NCBI RefSeq assembly: GCF_000026365.1
Contig: NC_012995.1
Location: 622,501 to 686,500 of the forward strand
Reading direction: 5' to 3'
Source of the DNA: Zygosaccharomyces rouxii
Taxonomy: Eukaryota > Ascomycota > Saccharomycetes > Saccharomycetales > Saccharomycetaceae
DNA length: 64,000 bases
Position 1 is the first letter of the stretch, and each line of letters opens with the position of its first letter. Below are positions 37,619 through 46,184 of the stretch, piece by piece. Under the pieces are notes generated by a model that was not told where the DNA came from, did not search any database, and was given only the letters and a program-made list of their open reading frames with translations. The position numbers and the translations under genes were made by a program.

Positions 37619-38110
37619 ATGCCAATTGATCAAGAAAAATTAGCTAAGTTGCAGAAGTTGTCTTCCAACAACAAGGTTGGTGGTACTAGAAGAAAGATGG
37701 GTAAAAAGACTGGCTCTTCTGCATCTTCAAACAAGGATGATACCAAATTGCAAGCTCAATTGGCTAAATTGCATGCTGTCACCGTCGACAACGTTGCTGA
37801 AGCTAACTTCTTCAAGGATGACGGTAACGTTATGCACTTCAACAAGGTTGGTGTTCAAGTAGCTCCTCAACACAACACTTCTGTTTTCTACGGTCTTCCA
37901 CAAGAGAAGGGTCTACAAGAATTGTTCCCTAACATTATCTCTCAAATGGGCCCTGAAGCTATCCAAGCTTTGACACAATTAAGTGCTCAAATGCAACAGG
38001 CTCAACAAGTCCAAAAGCCTGATGCCGATGCAGCTGCTGGTGCCGAGAAGAAAGACGAAGGTATTCCAGAACTAGTGGAAGGTCAAACTTTTGATGCTGA
38101 TGTCGAATAA
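37619..38110 (+). CDS. EGD1: beta subunit of nascent polypeptide-associated complex (Egd1/Btt1)
   Basis: A 163-residue protein matching Egd1 (YPL037C, 157 residues); Btt1 (YDR252W) is its duplicate in S. cerevisiae and is represented here by this one gene. Beta-NAC pairs with Egd2 at the ribosome exit tunnel and shields nascent chains. The N-terminus carries the ribosome-binding motif RRKMGKK (about 25-31). The NAC domain (about 45-110) includes [20 protein letters not shown] and [16 protein letters not shown] sequence ([13 protein letters not shown]). The C-terminal tail is Gln- and acid-rich. Codon use is highly biased, fitting strong expression. Confidence 0.96.
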   Translation: MPIDQEKLAKLQKLSSNNKVGGTRRKMGKKTGSSASSNKDDTKLQAQLAKLHAVTVDNVAEANFFKDDGNVMHFNKVGVQVAPQHNTSVFYGLPQEKGLQELFPNIISQMGPEAIQALTQLSAQMQQAQQVQKPDADAAAGAEKKDEGIPELVEGQTFDADVE

Positions 38111-38245
38111 TTTCAGTAACATCTAAAAGACATGAAATAAGAAAAGAAATAAAATAAAAACGTTTGCATAAAGATATTCAGTCAAGTTCTGTAATACATA
38201 TAACATTTATTTTCTTTTACAAACGAGTTTTTAAAAAAACTGAAG

Positions 38246-38824
38246 TCATAACCCTGTACCTGTTTGTTGAGCCCTTTCCAAAATTTCATTTATGTCACCA
38301 CCAATACTTAATAACTTGCTCCTGTTCCTTCTACAGGTTAAAGTATCAAAATGTCTCTTTAATGCATCTTTCCTTGCAAACCCTTTACCACACTGCGAAC
38401 AGATATTAGGTAAAACTGGCAAATGCGTTCTTTCGTGCCTTCGTAAGTCCGACGATCTACGAAATACTAATTTACACTTAGCACAATGGAACTGCCTATC
38501 CTGTAGCAATGTTCCTTTAGCATCCTGTGTATCTTCGTTACCACTATCTTCCACATCTTGTCTTTCCTTAGGTTTGAAGACTACATCAGGTTCTTTCTCA
38601 CTACTGCCAATCTTGATATCCTCAGTCGGGAGCAAACTTGTACTTGTATTCACATCTGTTTTTTTGATTTCAGGACTCACGTATTTGATTCTACTTAATA
38701 GTTCCCTTATAGTTGGGTCCACATTCTCTGCATTCAATGAGGTCGCCACTATAGCTTCAGCAGCCTGTCTGAAGAAAACTGCATCTTCACTCATGATGGA
38801 AGCAGTCGTCGTAAAAATAACCAA
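38246..38824 (-). CDS. MET32: Met31/Met32 zinc-finger regulator of sulfur metabolism
   Basis: A 192-residue DNA-binding protein, the single relative of Met31 (YPL038W) and Met32 (YDR253C). These recruit the activator Met4 to AAACTGTGG sites of methionine and sulfate assimilation genes. There are two adjacent fingers: C2H2 (Cys114, Cys117, His130, His134) and a C2HC finger (Cys142, Cys145, His158, Cys164), the latter ending DTLTCRRNRSKLL as in the family. The N-terminal part (EDAVFFRQAAEAIVATS, then IRELLSRIKYVSPEIKK) holds the helical region conserved in both paralogues. A CCACAGTT core lies 76 bp upstream of the start. The choice of symbol between MET31 and MET32 is arbitrary. Confidence 0.93.
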   Translation of the reverse strand: MVIFTTTASIMSEDAVFFRQAAEAIVATSLNAENVDPTIRELLSRIKYVSPEIKKTDVNTSTSLLPTEDIKIGSSEKEPDVVFKPKERQDVEDSGNEDTQDAKGTLLQDRQFHCAKCKLVFRRSSDLRRHERTHLPVLPNICSQCGKGFARKDALKRHFDTLTCRRNRSKLLSIGGDINEILERAQQTGTGL

Positions 38825-38899
38825 TAGTACAATACTACTGCAACTGATTCTTGATACTTGACGGTTTCGCTCTTATATTTTGGTAGCTTGTTGAAGGAT

Positions 38900-38907
38900 C
38901 CACAGTT
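38900..38907 (-). promoter_or_regulatory. Met31/Met32 core site upstream of MET31/32
   Basis: CCACAGTT on the plus strand reads AACTGTGG in the sense of the gene, the core of the Met31/Met32 site (AAACTGTGGC). It lies 76 bp upstream of the gene that encodes the factor, which suggests autoregulation. Confidence 0.5.
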
Positions 38908-38988
38908 GTGGTTTTCCTTCAGGCTGAAAAAAATCGATGCCCTCTTATAATACAACCCCGTATAAATGCAAATACAAAAATATAAATA

Positions 38989-39576
38989 TTAGAATAGTTG
39001 GAAATATTCCTGAACCATTTTCTTTGATGCCCTATCAAATTGTTCAATTTCTGTAGTCTTCACGTAACCTTCTTCTCTTAAATGGGACCAGTTAGGTGAG
39101 TCCTGCTCCCTCTCAGGATGGTTATGGATTAGTACCGCACGTACAATGGAACTACAGTTAGTCACTTCGTCCAGCGAAAGACCTGTCACCCTACTGAAAA
39201 GCGCATAGCAGTGGTCCCTTGTAATTAGTCTTTGGCCATAATCATTGGTTCTGTTGGGAACACTTAGTACAAATGATGCTACTACCAATTTCAAAAAATC
39301 GTATTTCAGATGTCTCATGTAGTTGGACCCCATAATGTTTTCATTGCAACACTTTAAAAATTTGGTTACGATGCAACAGACCGTCTTAAACTGTAGCCTG
39401 CTTGAGTGTGATCTTTTCAATACTGTTTCCATGAACTGGATGGCTTTGGAATCGAAATTATCGTCTTCAATGTTTAGGAGATGAGCATACTTGTCCAGCG
39501 TTTCTTTGATAAAATGTGAAATTAAAAATCGGTTTAAAACTAGAAACTGTTTCTTACGAAGTGCTAGTAAATTCAT
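38989..39576 (-). CDS. YPL039W-like protein of unknown function
   Basis: A 195-residue protein placed between MET31/32 and ISM1, exactly where YPL039W (316 residues, uncharacterised) sits in S. cerevisiae, with the same relative orientations. I recognise no named domain with confidence. It is largely helical. The stretch FLKLVVASFVLSVPNR, followed by YALFSRVTGLSLDEVTN, is reminiscent of helices of Pho80/Pcl-type cyclin boxes, where a region of the form WARLTGLSLEEIN is common; this is a weak visual likeness. The N-terminus (MNLLALRKKQFLVLNRFL) is basic and could be a mitochondrial signal. It is shorter than its presumed orthologue. Confidence 0.75.
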   Translation of the reverse strand: MNLLALRKKQFLVLNRFLISHFIKETLDKYAHLLNIEDDNFDSKAIQFMETVLKRSHSSRLQFKTVCCIVTKFLKCCNENIMGSNYMRHLKYDFLKLVVASFVLSVPNRTNDYGQRLITRDHCYALFSRVTGLSLDEVTNCSSIVRAVLIHNHPEREQDSPNWSHLREEGYVKTTEIEQFDRASKKMVQEYFQLF

Positions 39577-39738
39577 TTTTGATGCCCTCTACTAGCACTC
39601 TTTCGGTTGTCAACACACTTTATGTATTATTTATTCTATGCTTGTGTATTATTCGGAGTGATGAGCTCAATGTTTTCTCGAAGGACAAGCGAAAACTTTT
39701 CTATGTTATAACAGATGGTACCAAATTGACCACTAGAC

Positions 39739-42723
39739 ATGCTCAATCGACCCCGCTGTTGGGTTATTAGACGTTTTGCAAGTCAACATGCCTATCAAAA
39801 GACATTAAATCTACCCCAGACTAAATTTGCCAATAGATCAAACCTACAGAGGACTGTTAATGAATTGATTCCAGAATCCTGTGATAAAATCTACAAATCT
39901 CAATTACAAGAATTTTTAAGCAAGATAGAGGAGTTAGGAGATGATTCCAACGCAAAACTGAAGCTCGTCGAAGAGAACCTGTTTGTTTTACAAGACGGAC
40001 CGCCTTATGCCAATGGAGATTTACACTATGGACATGCCCTAAACAAGATTCTAAAGGATATCATTAATCGATACCAGTTATCCCAGGGTAAATACATCTT
40101 TTATAAACCAGGTTGGGATTGTCATGGATTACCGATTGAAATGAAGGCTTTAAAACAGTTCAATCCTGATCAATTGGGAAAAGTATCACCGGTAAAAATT
40201 AGGGCAATGGCATCTAACCATGCTAGAAAGGCTATTAAATTACAGAAGGAACAATTTGGGAAATTTGCCATTATGACAGATTGGGATAAACCCTATGTGA
40301 CAATGGAGTCAGAATACGAAATAAACCAACTAAGGGTGTTTCTGAAATTAGTTTCTAGAGGACTTATAAAGAGACAGAACAAACCTGTTTATTGGGGGAC
40401 AGAAACTAGAACTGCATTAGCAGAAGGTGAATTGGAATATAACGAAAACCATAAATCAAAGGCAGCATATGTGGAATTCCCGCTCACTAAAGACTCGTGT
40501 TCGAAATTGTTTGAGTCTGCCAATATTACTCCGGTTGCAGATGTCAGTTTGTTAATTTGGACGACAACACCATGGACACTTTTTTCCAATAGGGCTATTT
40601 GCTTCAATGAAAAGTACGAGTACCAATTGTTAAGGGACAACAACAACGGCGGTAATTATGTGGTTGTAGAATCAAATTTGGCAGAAAAATTAGAATTTTT
40701 AATCAACTACCAAAAAGTTGCAGCTGTCTCCGGTTCTGCATTGTCTCGTTTGCAATACACTAATCCCTTGTTGGGAGACCGTGTAGAACGTCCACTTTTA
40801 CACGGTGACCACGTCACTAATTCGGCAGGTACAGGTCTTGTTCATACTGCTCCTGGACATGGGTTTGATGACTACAATGTGGCACATAATCACAAAGTTG
40901 AAGTTGTTTCACCGGTGGACGCAGCAGGTCGGTTCAAACTAGAAGAACTACCACCACACTTACATGAATTGCTAACAGAACATCAAACTGGGTTACCTCG
41001 ACTAGTATTAGAACCTTCTACCGCCAAAGTTATCCTTGATATGCTTCAGAAAATGGGAATGCTATGCAGTAGCCATGATTATACCCATTCGTATCCATAT
41101 GATTGGAGATCAAAAAAGCCTGTTATCATTAGAGCTACACCTCAGTGGTTTGCCGATTTGCACGATGTGAAAGGAGATGCCATTGAATCATTGGAGAAGG
41201 TGAAGTTTTATCCAGATCGTGGTAATGCCAGATTATCGTCATTTATCAAGAACAGAAATGAATGGTGTATATCTAGGCAACGTTCTTGGGGGGTCCCCAT
41301 TCCTGCATTTTACAAGAAGGATGATCCAGATGTGACTTTGATGACTGAAGAAACTGTCGCGCACGTTATTCAAGTTATAAGAGAAAAGGGAATTGACGCA
41401 TGGTTTAAATTTGATGATTCTAACATGGCGGATTGGTTACCGCCAAGATATAAGAACGAAGCTAATTCGTACTACAGAGGTAAAGACACCATGGACGTTT
41501 GGTTTGATAGTGGTACTGCTTGGAATGAGTTAAAAGATTTTTATTTGAAAGAATTGAAGCTGAAACAGCTACCAACGTATTTGGCAGATGTGTATTTGGA
41601 AGGTTCAGATCAACACAGAGGTTGGTTTCAGAGTTCAACTTTGACTAGGGTAGCATACTCAGGAAAACCAGTGGCTCCATTTAAAACTCTAATCACACAC
41701 GGTTTTACGCTGGATGAAAATGGAATAAAGATGTCGAAATCCATTGGTAATGTCATCTCGCCAGATGCAATCATACAAGGTGACAAAACCCGTGGACTCC
41801 CAGCTCTAGGCGTGGATGGCTTAAGGTACCTGGTAGCACAATCGAATTTTACCGCAGATGTTGCAGCTGGTCCCGTTATTATGAATCATGTCGCAGAAGC
41901 CTTGAAGAAGTTCAGGTTGGCCTTCCGATTCCTTTTGGGTAACTTACAGAAAGCCACTTTCCAAAAAATTTCTTACGACCAATTGAGACCAATTGACAAA
42001 TATACTCTTTACAAACTGCAAGAGTTGCAAATTACGGCCAGAACTTTTTACAATGAAAACAATTTTTCTAAAGTTTTGACCGCGGTTCAATATCATATGA
42101 GTAATGACTTGTCTGCACTGTATTTCGATATTTCCAAGGATAGTCTCTACTCAGATGCTCTTGACTCTTTCAAAAGACAACAGATTCAAACCGTATTGCT
42201 GCAGATTCTGTTGAGTTATACTGCCATAATAGGTCCTATTTTGCCCACACTAGTTCAAGAAGTTTGGAATGCTTTACCACTAAAATGGTTAGGTGAGGAA
42301 GAGCATCAAAAATTGACAGTTTTCAGGACATGGCCCCACTACGATATTCCTGAATCTGCAAAGAATTCCTTCGCGAACTGTGAACTGAGATTGCTTGATG
42401 AATTTCAAAGACAATTCGATACATTGGAAAAATCTATTACGAAACCAGTGCAAACTGTCACGAGGATACGTTCCTCTGAATGTCCATTACCATATAATGA
42501 GGATGAACTAGCCGATATCCTGAGAACTGCAAGAGTTGAAATTATTAGTGGAGGTGTTCCTGAGGAGACCGAAACGGAAATTTCATTGCCAAATGGTACA
42601 AAATTGCATATGCTTGTTAGACCAAGCGAACTGAGTAAATGTCCCAGATGTTGGAAGCATAACTCTTCACAAGAAGACACACTATGTTCAAGATGTAATG
42701 ATACTATTCATAACAAGGCTTGA
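39739..42723 (+). CDS. ISM1: mitochondrial isoleucyl-tRNA synthetase
   Basis: A 994-residue class I aminoacyl-tRNA synthetase matching Ism1 (YPL040C, 1002 residues), which charges isoleucine in mitochondria. The N-terminus MLNRPRCWVIRRFASQHAYQ is a clear basic presequence. The HIGH motif appears as HYGH (96-99), preceded by DGPPYANGDL. The KMSKS motif is exact at 664-668. The CP1 editing domain lies between, with WTTTPWTLFSNRA and HTAPGHGFDDY. The C-terminus ends in a zinc-ribbon-like C-x2-C (CPRC) and C-x2-C (CSRC) pair, as in bacterial-type IleRS. It is divergent from the YPL039W-like gene. Confidence 0.97.
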   Translation: MLNRPRCWVIRRFASQHAYQKTLNLPQTKFANRSNLQRTVNELIPESCDKIYKSQLQEFLSKIEELGDDSNAKLKLVEENLFVLQDGPPYANGDLHYGHALNKILKDIINRYQLSQGKYIFYKPGWDCHGLPIEMKALKQFNPDQLGKVSPVKIRAMASNHARKAIKLQKEQFGKFAIMTDWDKPYVTMESEYEINQLRVFLKLVSRGLIKRQNKPVYWGTETRTALAEGELEYNENHKSKAAYVEFPLTKDSCSKLFESANITPVADVSLLIWTTTPWTLFSNRAICFNEKYEYQLLRDNNNGGNYVVVESNLAEKLEFLINYQKVAAVSGSALSRLQYTNPLLGDRVERPLLHGDHVTNSAGTGLVHTAPGHGFDDYNVAHNHKVEVVSPVDAAGRFKLEELPPHLHELLTEHQTGLPRLVLEPSTAKVILDMLQKMGMLCSSHDYTHSYPYDWRSKKPVIIRATPQWFADLHDVKGDAIESLEKVKFYPDRGNARLSSFIKNRNEWCISRQRSWGVPIPAFYKKDDPDVTLMTEETVAHVIQVIREKGIDAWFKFDDSNMADWLPPRYKNEANSYYRGKDTMDVWFDSGTAWNELKDFYLKELKLKQLPTYLADVYLEGSDQHRGWFQSSTLTRVAYSGKPVAPFKTLITHGFTLDENGIKMSKSIGNVISPDAIIQGDKTRGLPALGVDGLRYLVAQSNFTADVAAGPVIMNHVAEALKKFRLAFRFLLGNLQKATFQKISYDQLRPIDKYTLYKLQELQITARTFYNENNFSKVLTAVQYHMSNDLSALYFDISKDSLYSDALDSFKRQQIQTVLLQILLSYTAIIGPILPTLVQEVWNALPLKWLGEEEHQKLTVFRTWPHYDIPESAKNSFANCELRLLDEFQRQFDTLEKSITKPVQTVTRIRSSECPLPYNEDELADILRTARVEIISGGVPEETETEISLPNGTKLHMLVRPSELSKCPRCWKHNSSQEDTLCSRCNDTIHNKA

Positions 42724-43162
42724 GGAAGTCTTGTAATTTCATGTAAAAAGCTATACCGTAGAATAATAAAAATTGCTATACTGCTTAATGAGTACAATGT
42801 ATGATGAGTCTCGTGTAAACTTGTTGAGTTTGATGAGCTCGGTACCCGAAGGTATATTTTCCAATTCTAATCAAACCCACCATTGGAATCAGATTTTTTT
42901 TGTGAATGTAAGTGTAATGCTCTTGGCACACCTTGCCAAGTTAAGCTGCTAGTATGCTAAATCGTTGTAATCAAATTTTGGGCTACTATGACCAAATCCC
43001 GATACCTCGCCTATTCTCCGGTTATAACTCCAGGCACCGTCATCGTTCTCAGTGCTTCAGCCGCACTAATAGAAGTGCATGAAGTCCCCACAAGATAACA
43101 AACATTAGACTCCGGAAAACAGTATTGGACTACCCTTGAGAAGTTTGGATAGACTCTAATCC
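42724..43162. promoter_or_regulatory. ISM1-QDR3-like intergenic region
   Basis: A 439 bp gap with no convincing gene. Two TCCGG motifs occur (43017-43021 and 43111-43116 as TCCGGA). CGG-containing elements are typical of zinc-cluster regulators, including those of drug-resistance genes, but neither matches the Pdr1/Pdr3 palindrome TCCGCGGA. I draw no conclusion. Confidence 0.3.
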
Positions 43163-45112
43163 ATGCATTCAGAATGTTCAAATGCTGATCTGTCTGCCCC
43201 GGATAGTCAAAACTCATTAAAAAGCGATGAGCATCCATTACCGCAGCGGTTTAATAAAGGGGACGCTAGTTCAGTATCTACTACTTTAGAACCTTCTGAA
43301 GATCTCAAAGGATTATCTAAATTGAAAGATAGACAACTGTGGGTGACTCGAAATGAACGTAGAGGTGTAGTAGCTAATTTATCGTTGATTCCAGAGTTCA
43401 AGGACTCGAGAGATTATCCAGAAAGCGTTAAAAAATCCATTGTCTTTGTTATTGCATTCTCATCAATGATGGGACCTATGGCGACTTCAATAATTTTCCC
43501 GTCGATTCATGAGATAGAGAAGGATTTTAGTACTACGTCTATGGTGGTTAACGTCTCAGTGGGTGTCTATCAGATTAGTCTCGGAGTTTTTCCGCTGTGG
43601 TGGTCTTCCATATCAGAGATGAATGGCAGGAGAACCGTTTACGTGGTTTCGTTTATGTTACTGTTGGGATTTAACATTGGGTGTGCGCTATCGCCTAATA
43701 TTGGTGCTTTCATAGCTTTAAGGTTTTTATCAGGTGCAGCATCTGCATCGGTACAATCCGTGGGAGCGGGAACAGTTTCTGATCTTTACGTATCAGAACA
43801 AAGAGGCAGGAACCTGGGAATATATTATTTGGGGCCCTTATTAGCTCCTTTAATTTCACCAATTATCGGAGCTGCATTGGTTTCTCACTGGTCTTGGAGA
43901 TCTACACAATGGTTCTTGGTTATTTTGGCGGGTGCTAACGTTTTGATTTTAATACTATTCCTACCAGAAACGTTGAGAAAGCAAGACAATAGTGCTGCGA
44001 TATCTGCAGTGTTGCAAGAACGTAGAGGTCTTTTACCGTCACAACAACATGAAAAAGTATTAGAACTAATTGATGTGGATCGACATTCTGGGCGTGAAAT
44101 CGAGTCTTCTCCTGAGGGGCTTTTCTATCCAGTTGATCCAAGCACAAGCTTGCATCGTATAATTTCTGAGAATAGTAGCTCTCGTAACTATGGTCTTTTG
44201 GAACCCAACATTGATATGGATGCTCCACAGGTATCAAGAATTCAATCCCATCATCCAAACTTACAAAAAATGATGCGTGAGGATGATTTAAGAAGGGTTC
44301 AGCACGATGTGAGGGAAGGCATTTCTAAACTAGCTTCAAAATTTACGGAGGCTACTTCATCTGATATATCTCCTTCACCTGAAAGCAAATGGGACACATT
44401 TAAGCGCCTAGCTTATATCTATCTGTTTAGACCCATCAAGTCTGTTTATTTCCTAAAGTATCCTCCGGTGATGTTGGCCATTATCTTTTCATCCGTTTCA
44501 TTCTCCATTCTCTATTTTGTAAATATGACTTTGGAATACGATTACTCGAGATCACCTTACAATTTTCCACCAATGCTTGTAGGTCTCATGTACATACCGA
44601 ATTCAGTGACCTACATACTAGCTGCTATCCTTGGTGGTAAGTGGGTTGACTACTTATTAATTCAATATAAGGCAAAGCATGGAATTCTGGCACCAGAGGC
44701 ACGTATTTCTTGGAACATCGTTACCGCCGTGATCAGTTTCCCCATCTCGTTAGTCATTTTTGGATGGTGTATAGATAAGGGAGAACATTGGGAAACACCA
44801 TTGGTTGGTACTGCTCTATTTGGTTATGCTTCCATGATGACTATTGGCGCCACGGTATCGTATCTGGTAGATTCACTGCCCGGCAGAGGTGCTACGGGAG
44901 TTGCATTAAACAATTTGATCAGACAGCTGCTAGCGGCTGTTGCAGTCTTTGTTACAGAACCTTTGATCAAGGGTATGGGAACAGGATGGTTATTTACGAT
45001 GCTGGCATTTATCATTATCGCTGCCGCAAGTGTCCTGGTGATCATAAAGAAACACGGCGATTATTGGAGGGAGAACTACGATTTACAGAAATTATACAAT
45101 TATTTAGAATAA
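43163..45112 (+). CDS. Qdr3/Dtr1-like major facilitator drug:H+ antiporter
   Basis: A 649-residue MFS transporter of the DHA1 family (12 spans), most like Qdr3 (YBR043C, 689 residues), a plasma-membrane exporter of quinidine, polyamines and other cations; Dtr1 is the sporulation-specific relative. The cytoplasmic N-terminus (~90 residues) is followed by VFVIAFSSMMGPMATSIIFP as the first span, then the family signature GRRTVYVVSF and FLPETLRKQD after span 6. A long central loop (about 275-425) is typical. The C-terminus (HGDYWRENYDLQKLY) is nearly identical to Qdr3. In S. cerevisiae, ISM1 and MRX11 are adjacent, so this gene sits in a conserved run but not in the S. cerevisiae QDR3 location. 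Confidence 0.9.
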   Translation: MHSECSNADLSAPDSQNSLKSDEHPLPQRFNKGDASSVSTTLEPSEDLKGLSKLKDRQLWVTRNERRGVVANLSLIPEFKDSRDYPESVKKSIVFVIAFSSMMGPMATSIIFPSIHEIEKDFSTTSMVVNVSVGVYQISLGVFPLWWSSISEMNGRRTVYVVSFMLLLGFNIGCALSPNIGAFIALRFLSGAASASVQSVGAGTVSDLYVSEQRGRNLGIYYLGPLLAPLISPIIGAALVSHWSWRSTQWFLVILAGANVLILILFLPETLRKQDNSAAISAVLQERRGLLPSQQHEKVLELIDVDRHSGREIESSPEGLFYPVDPSTSLHRIISENSSSRNYGLLEPNIDMDAPQVSRIQSHHPNLQKMMREDDLRRVQHDVREGISKLASKFTEATSSDISPSPESKWDTFKRLAYIYLFRPIKSVYFLKYPPVMLAIIFSSVSFSILYFVNMTLEYDYSRSPYNFPPMLVGLMYIPNSVTYILAAILGGKWVDYLLIQYKAKHGILAPEARISWNIVTAVISFPISLVIFGWCIDKGEHWETPLVGTALFGYASMMTIGATVSYLVDSLPGRGATGVALNNLIRQLLAAVAVFVTEPLIKGMGTGWLFTMLAFIIIAAASVLVIIKKHGDYWRENYDLQKLYNYLE

Positions 45113-45290
45113 TACCTAGTAAAATTTAACAAATGTATGAATGTCAAATATCAAATAAGTTCGATAGTGTACTAGTGTTAAATCACAGTGTTCTCTGGTT
45201 GATTGAATTGATCTTCGGACCCTTACGAAAATCCACTGCGTTTAGAGGAACCTTCGAATTGAAGGGTAAAGGGTTTTGGTATATCCAAAA

Positions 45291-45938
45291 ATGAATGTTA
45301 TCATCAATTCAGCTGGTAATACACTTTATCGTTGTCCACTTGTGGGTAAAAAGCTACTTTTAACACCAGGTCCATTAAATATCTTGATTTCCAAGTATTC
45401 AACAGTCAATAATGAAAAGAATTCATCGAGTAGAAACCAAAATCAAAATCAACAGGATAGACTGCATAAAATCATTGCCAAATCAAAGATTTTATCCAAA
45501 TTAAATCAAAATCCAAGATTTGCAAGTTATTTTGCTAGATTATCTGATGCAGGCGTCACTTCGACGGTGACTTCTTTTCTAATTTTACATGAATTTACTG
45601 CAATTGTACCGCTATTTGGACTATGGTACATATTCTACCAGCTAGATCTACCTGAACAGTATGAATTACCTCTGTATTTTACGGATCTCTTGAACCGGTG
45701 TGGTGATGCCATGGAGAAACTGGTTGGTGATAAGTATGCCAGTGACTTAGATCACAATAGACTCATACTTGCAGGTGCCATTTCATACTCGATTGTCAAG
45801 CTCTTATACCCAATTCGAGTGTTTGCGAGTCTCTGGGGGGCTCCATATGTGGGGAGGTGGATTTTAAGTCCATTCCGTAGAATAAGGTCTAAATATGCCA
45901 AGAAGGGTGAGAAATCTGCTGAGAATTTTGATGGATAA
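45291..45938 (+). CDS. MRX11: Mrx11-like mitochondrial membrane protein (DUF1279)
   Basis: A 215-residue protein matching YPL041C/Mrx11 (about 200 residues). The N-terminus is basic and hydroxylated, fitting a mitochondrial presequence. The DUF1279 domain starts at RFASYFARLSDAGVTSTVTS and includes VPLFGLWYIFYQLDLPEQYEL with a membrane segment, then a second hydrophobic stretch (LILAGAISYSIVKLLYPIRV). Mrx11 associates with the mitochondrial gene-expression assembly in S. cerevisiae; no biochemical activity is known. I use the ATG at 45291 (MNVIINSAGN); codons upstream in frame lead only to a TTG. Confidence 0.9.
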   Translation: MNVIINSAGNTLYRCPLVGKKLLLTPGPLNILISKYSTVNNEKNSSSRNQNQNQQDRLHKIIAKSKILSKLNQNPRFASYFARLSDAGVTSTVTSFLILHEFTAIVPLFGLWYIFYQLDLPEQYELPLYFTDLLNRCGDAMEKLVGDKYASDLDHNRLILAGAISYSIVKLLYPIRVFASLWGAPYVGRWILSPFRRIRSKYAKKGEKSAENFDG

Positions 45939-46184
45939 ACTCAGACTTCTAAGTATTTATTAGTTCACTTTGCCTGAGCTTCGTACATCATCTCAGTTTT
46001 AAATCGTTTCGATTTCTCGAGTTCATTCTGTGTATAATAGTGCCATTCATTATTAGCCTCCGGTACCTTTGGATACAGGATCACTTCGTTCTTCTATGAT
46101 ACATGTACAAACAAAAGTAGAGTAAGAAGCTTTGATATCTAGCATATTACTGTTGGGTTGGATGATTAAAATATTTTAGTTCTA

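Noticed and set aside
38292..38861. 189-codon plus-strand frame across MET31/32
   Set aside because: It is antisense to a clear zinc-finger gene and is a hydrophobic, serine-rich artefact.
43011..43238. 75-codon minus-strand frame at the QDR3-like start
   Set aside because: It overlaps the real start region of the transporter on the other strand and has no family resemblance.
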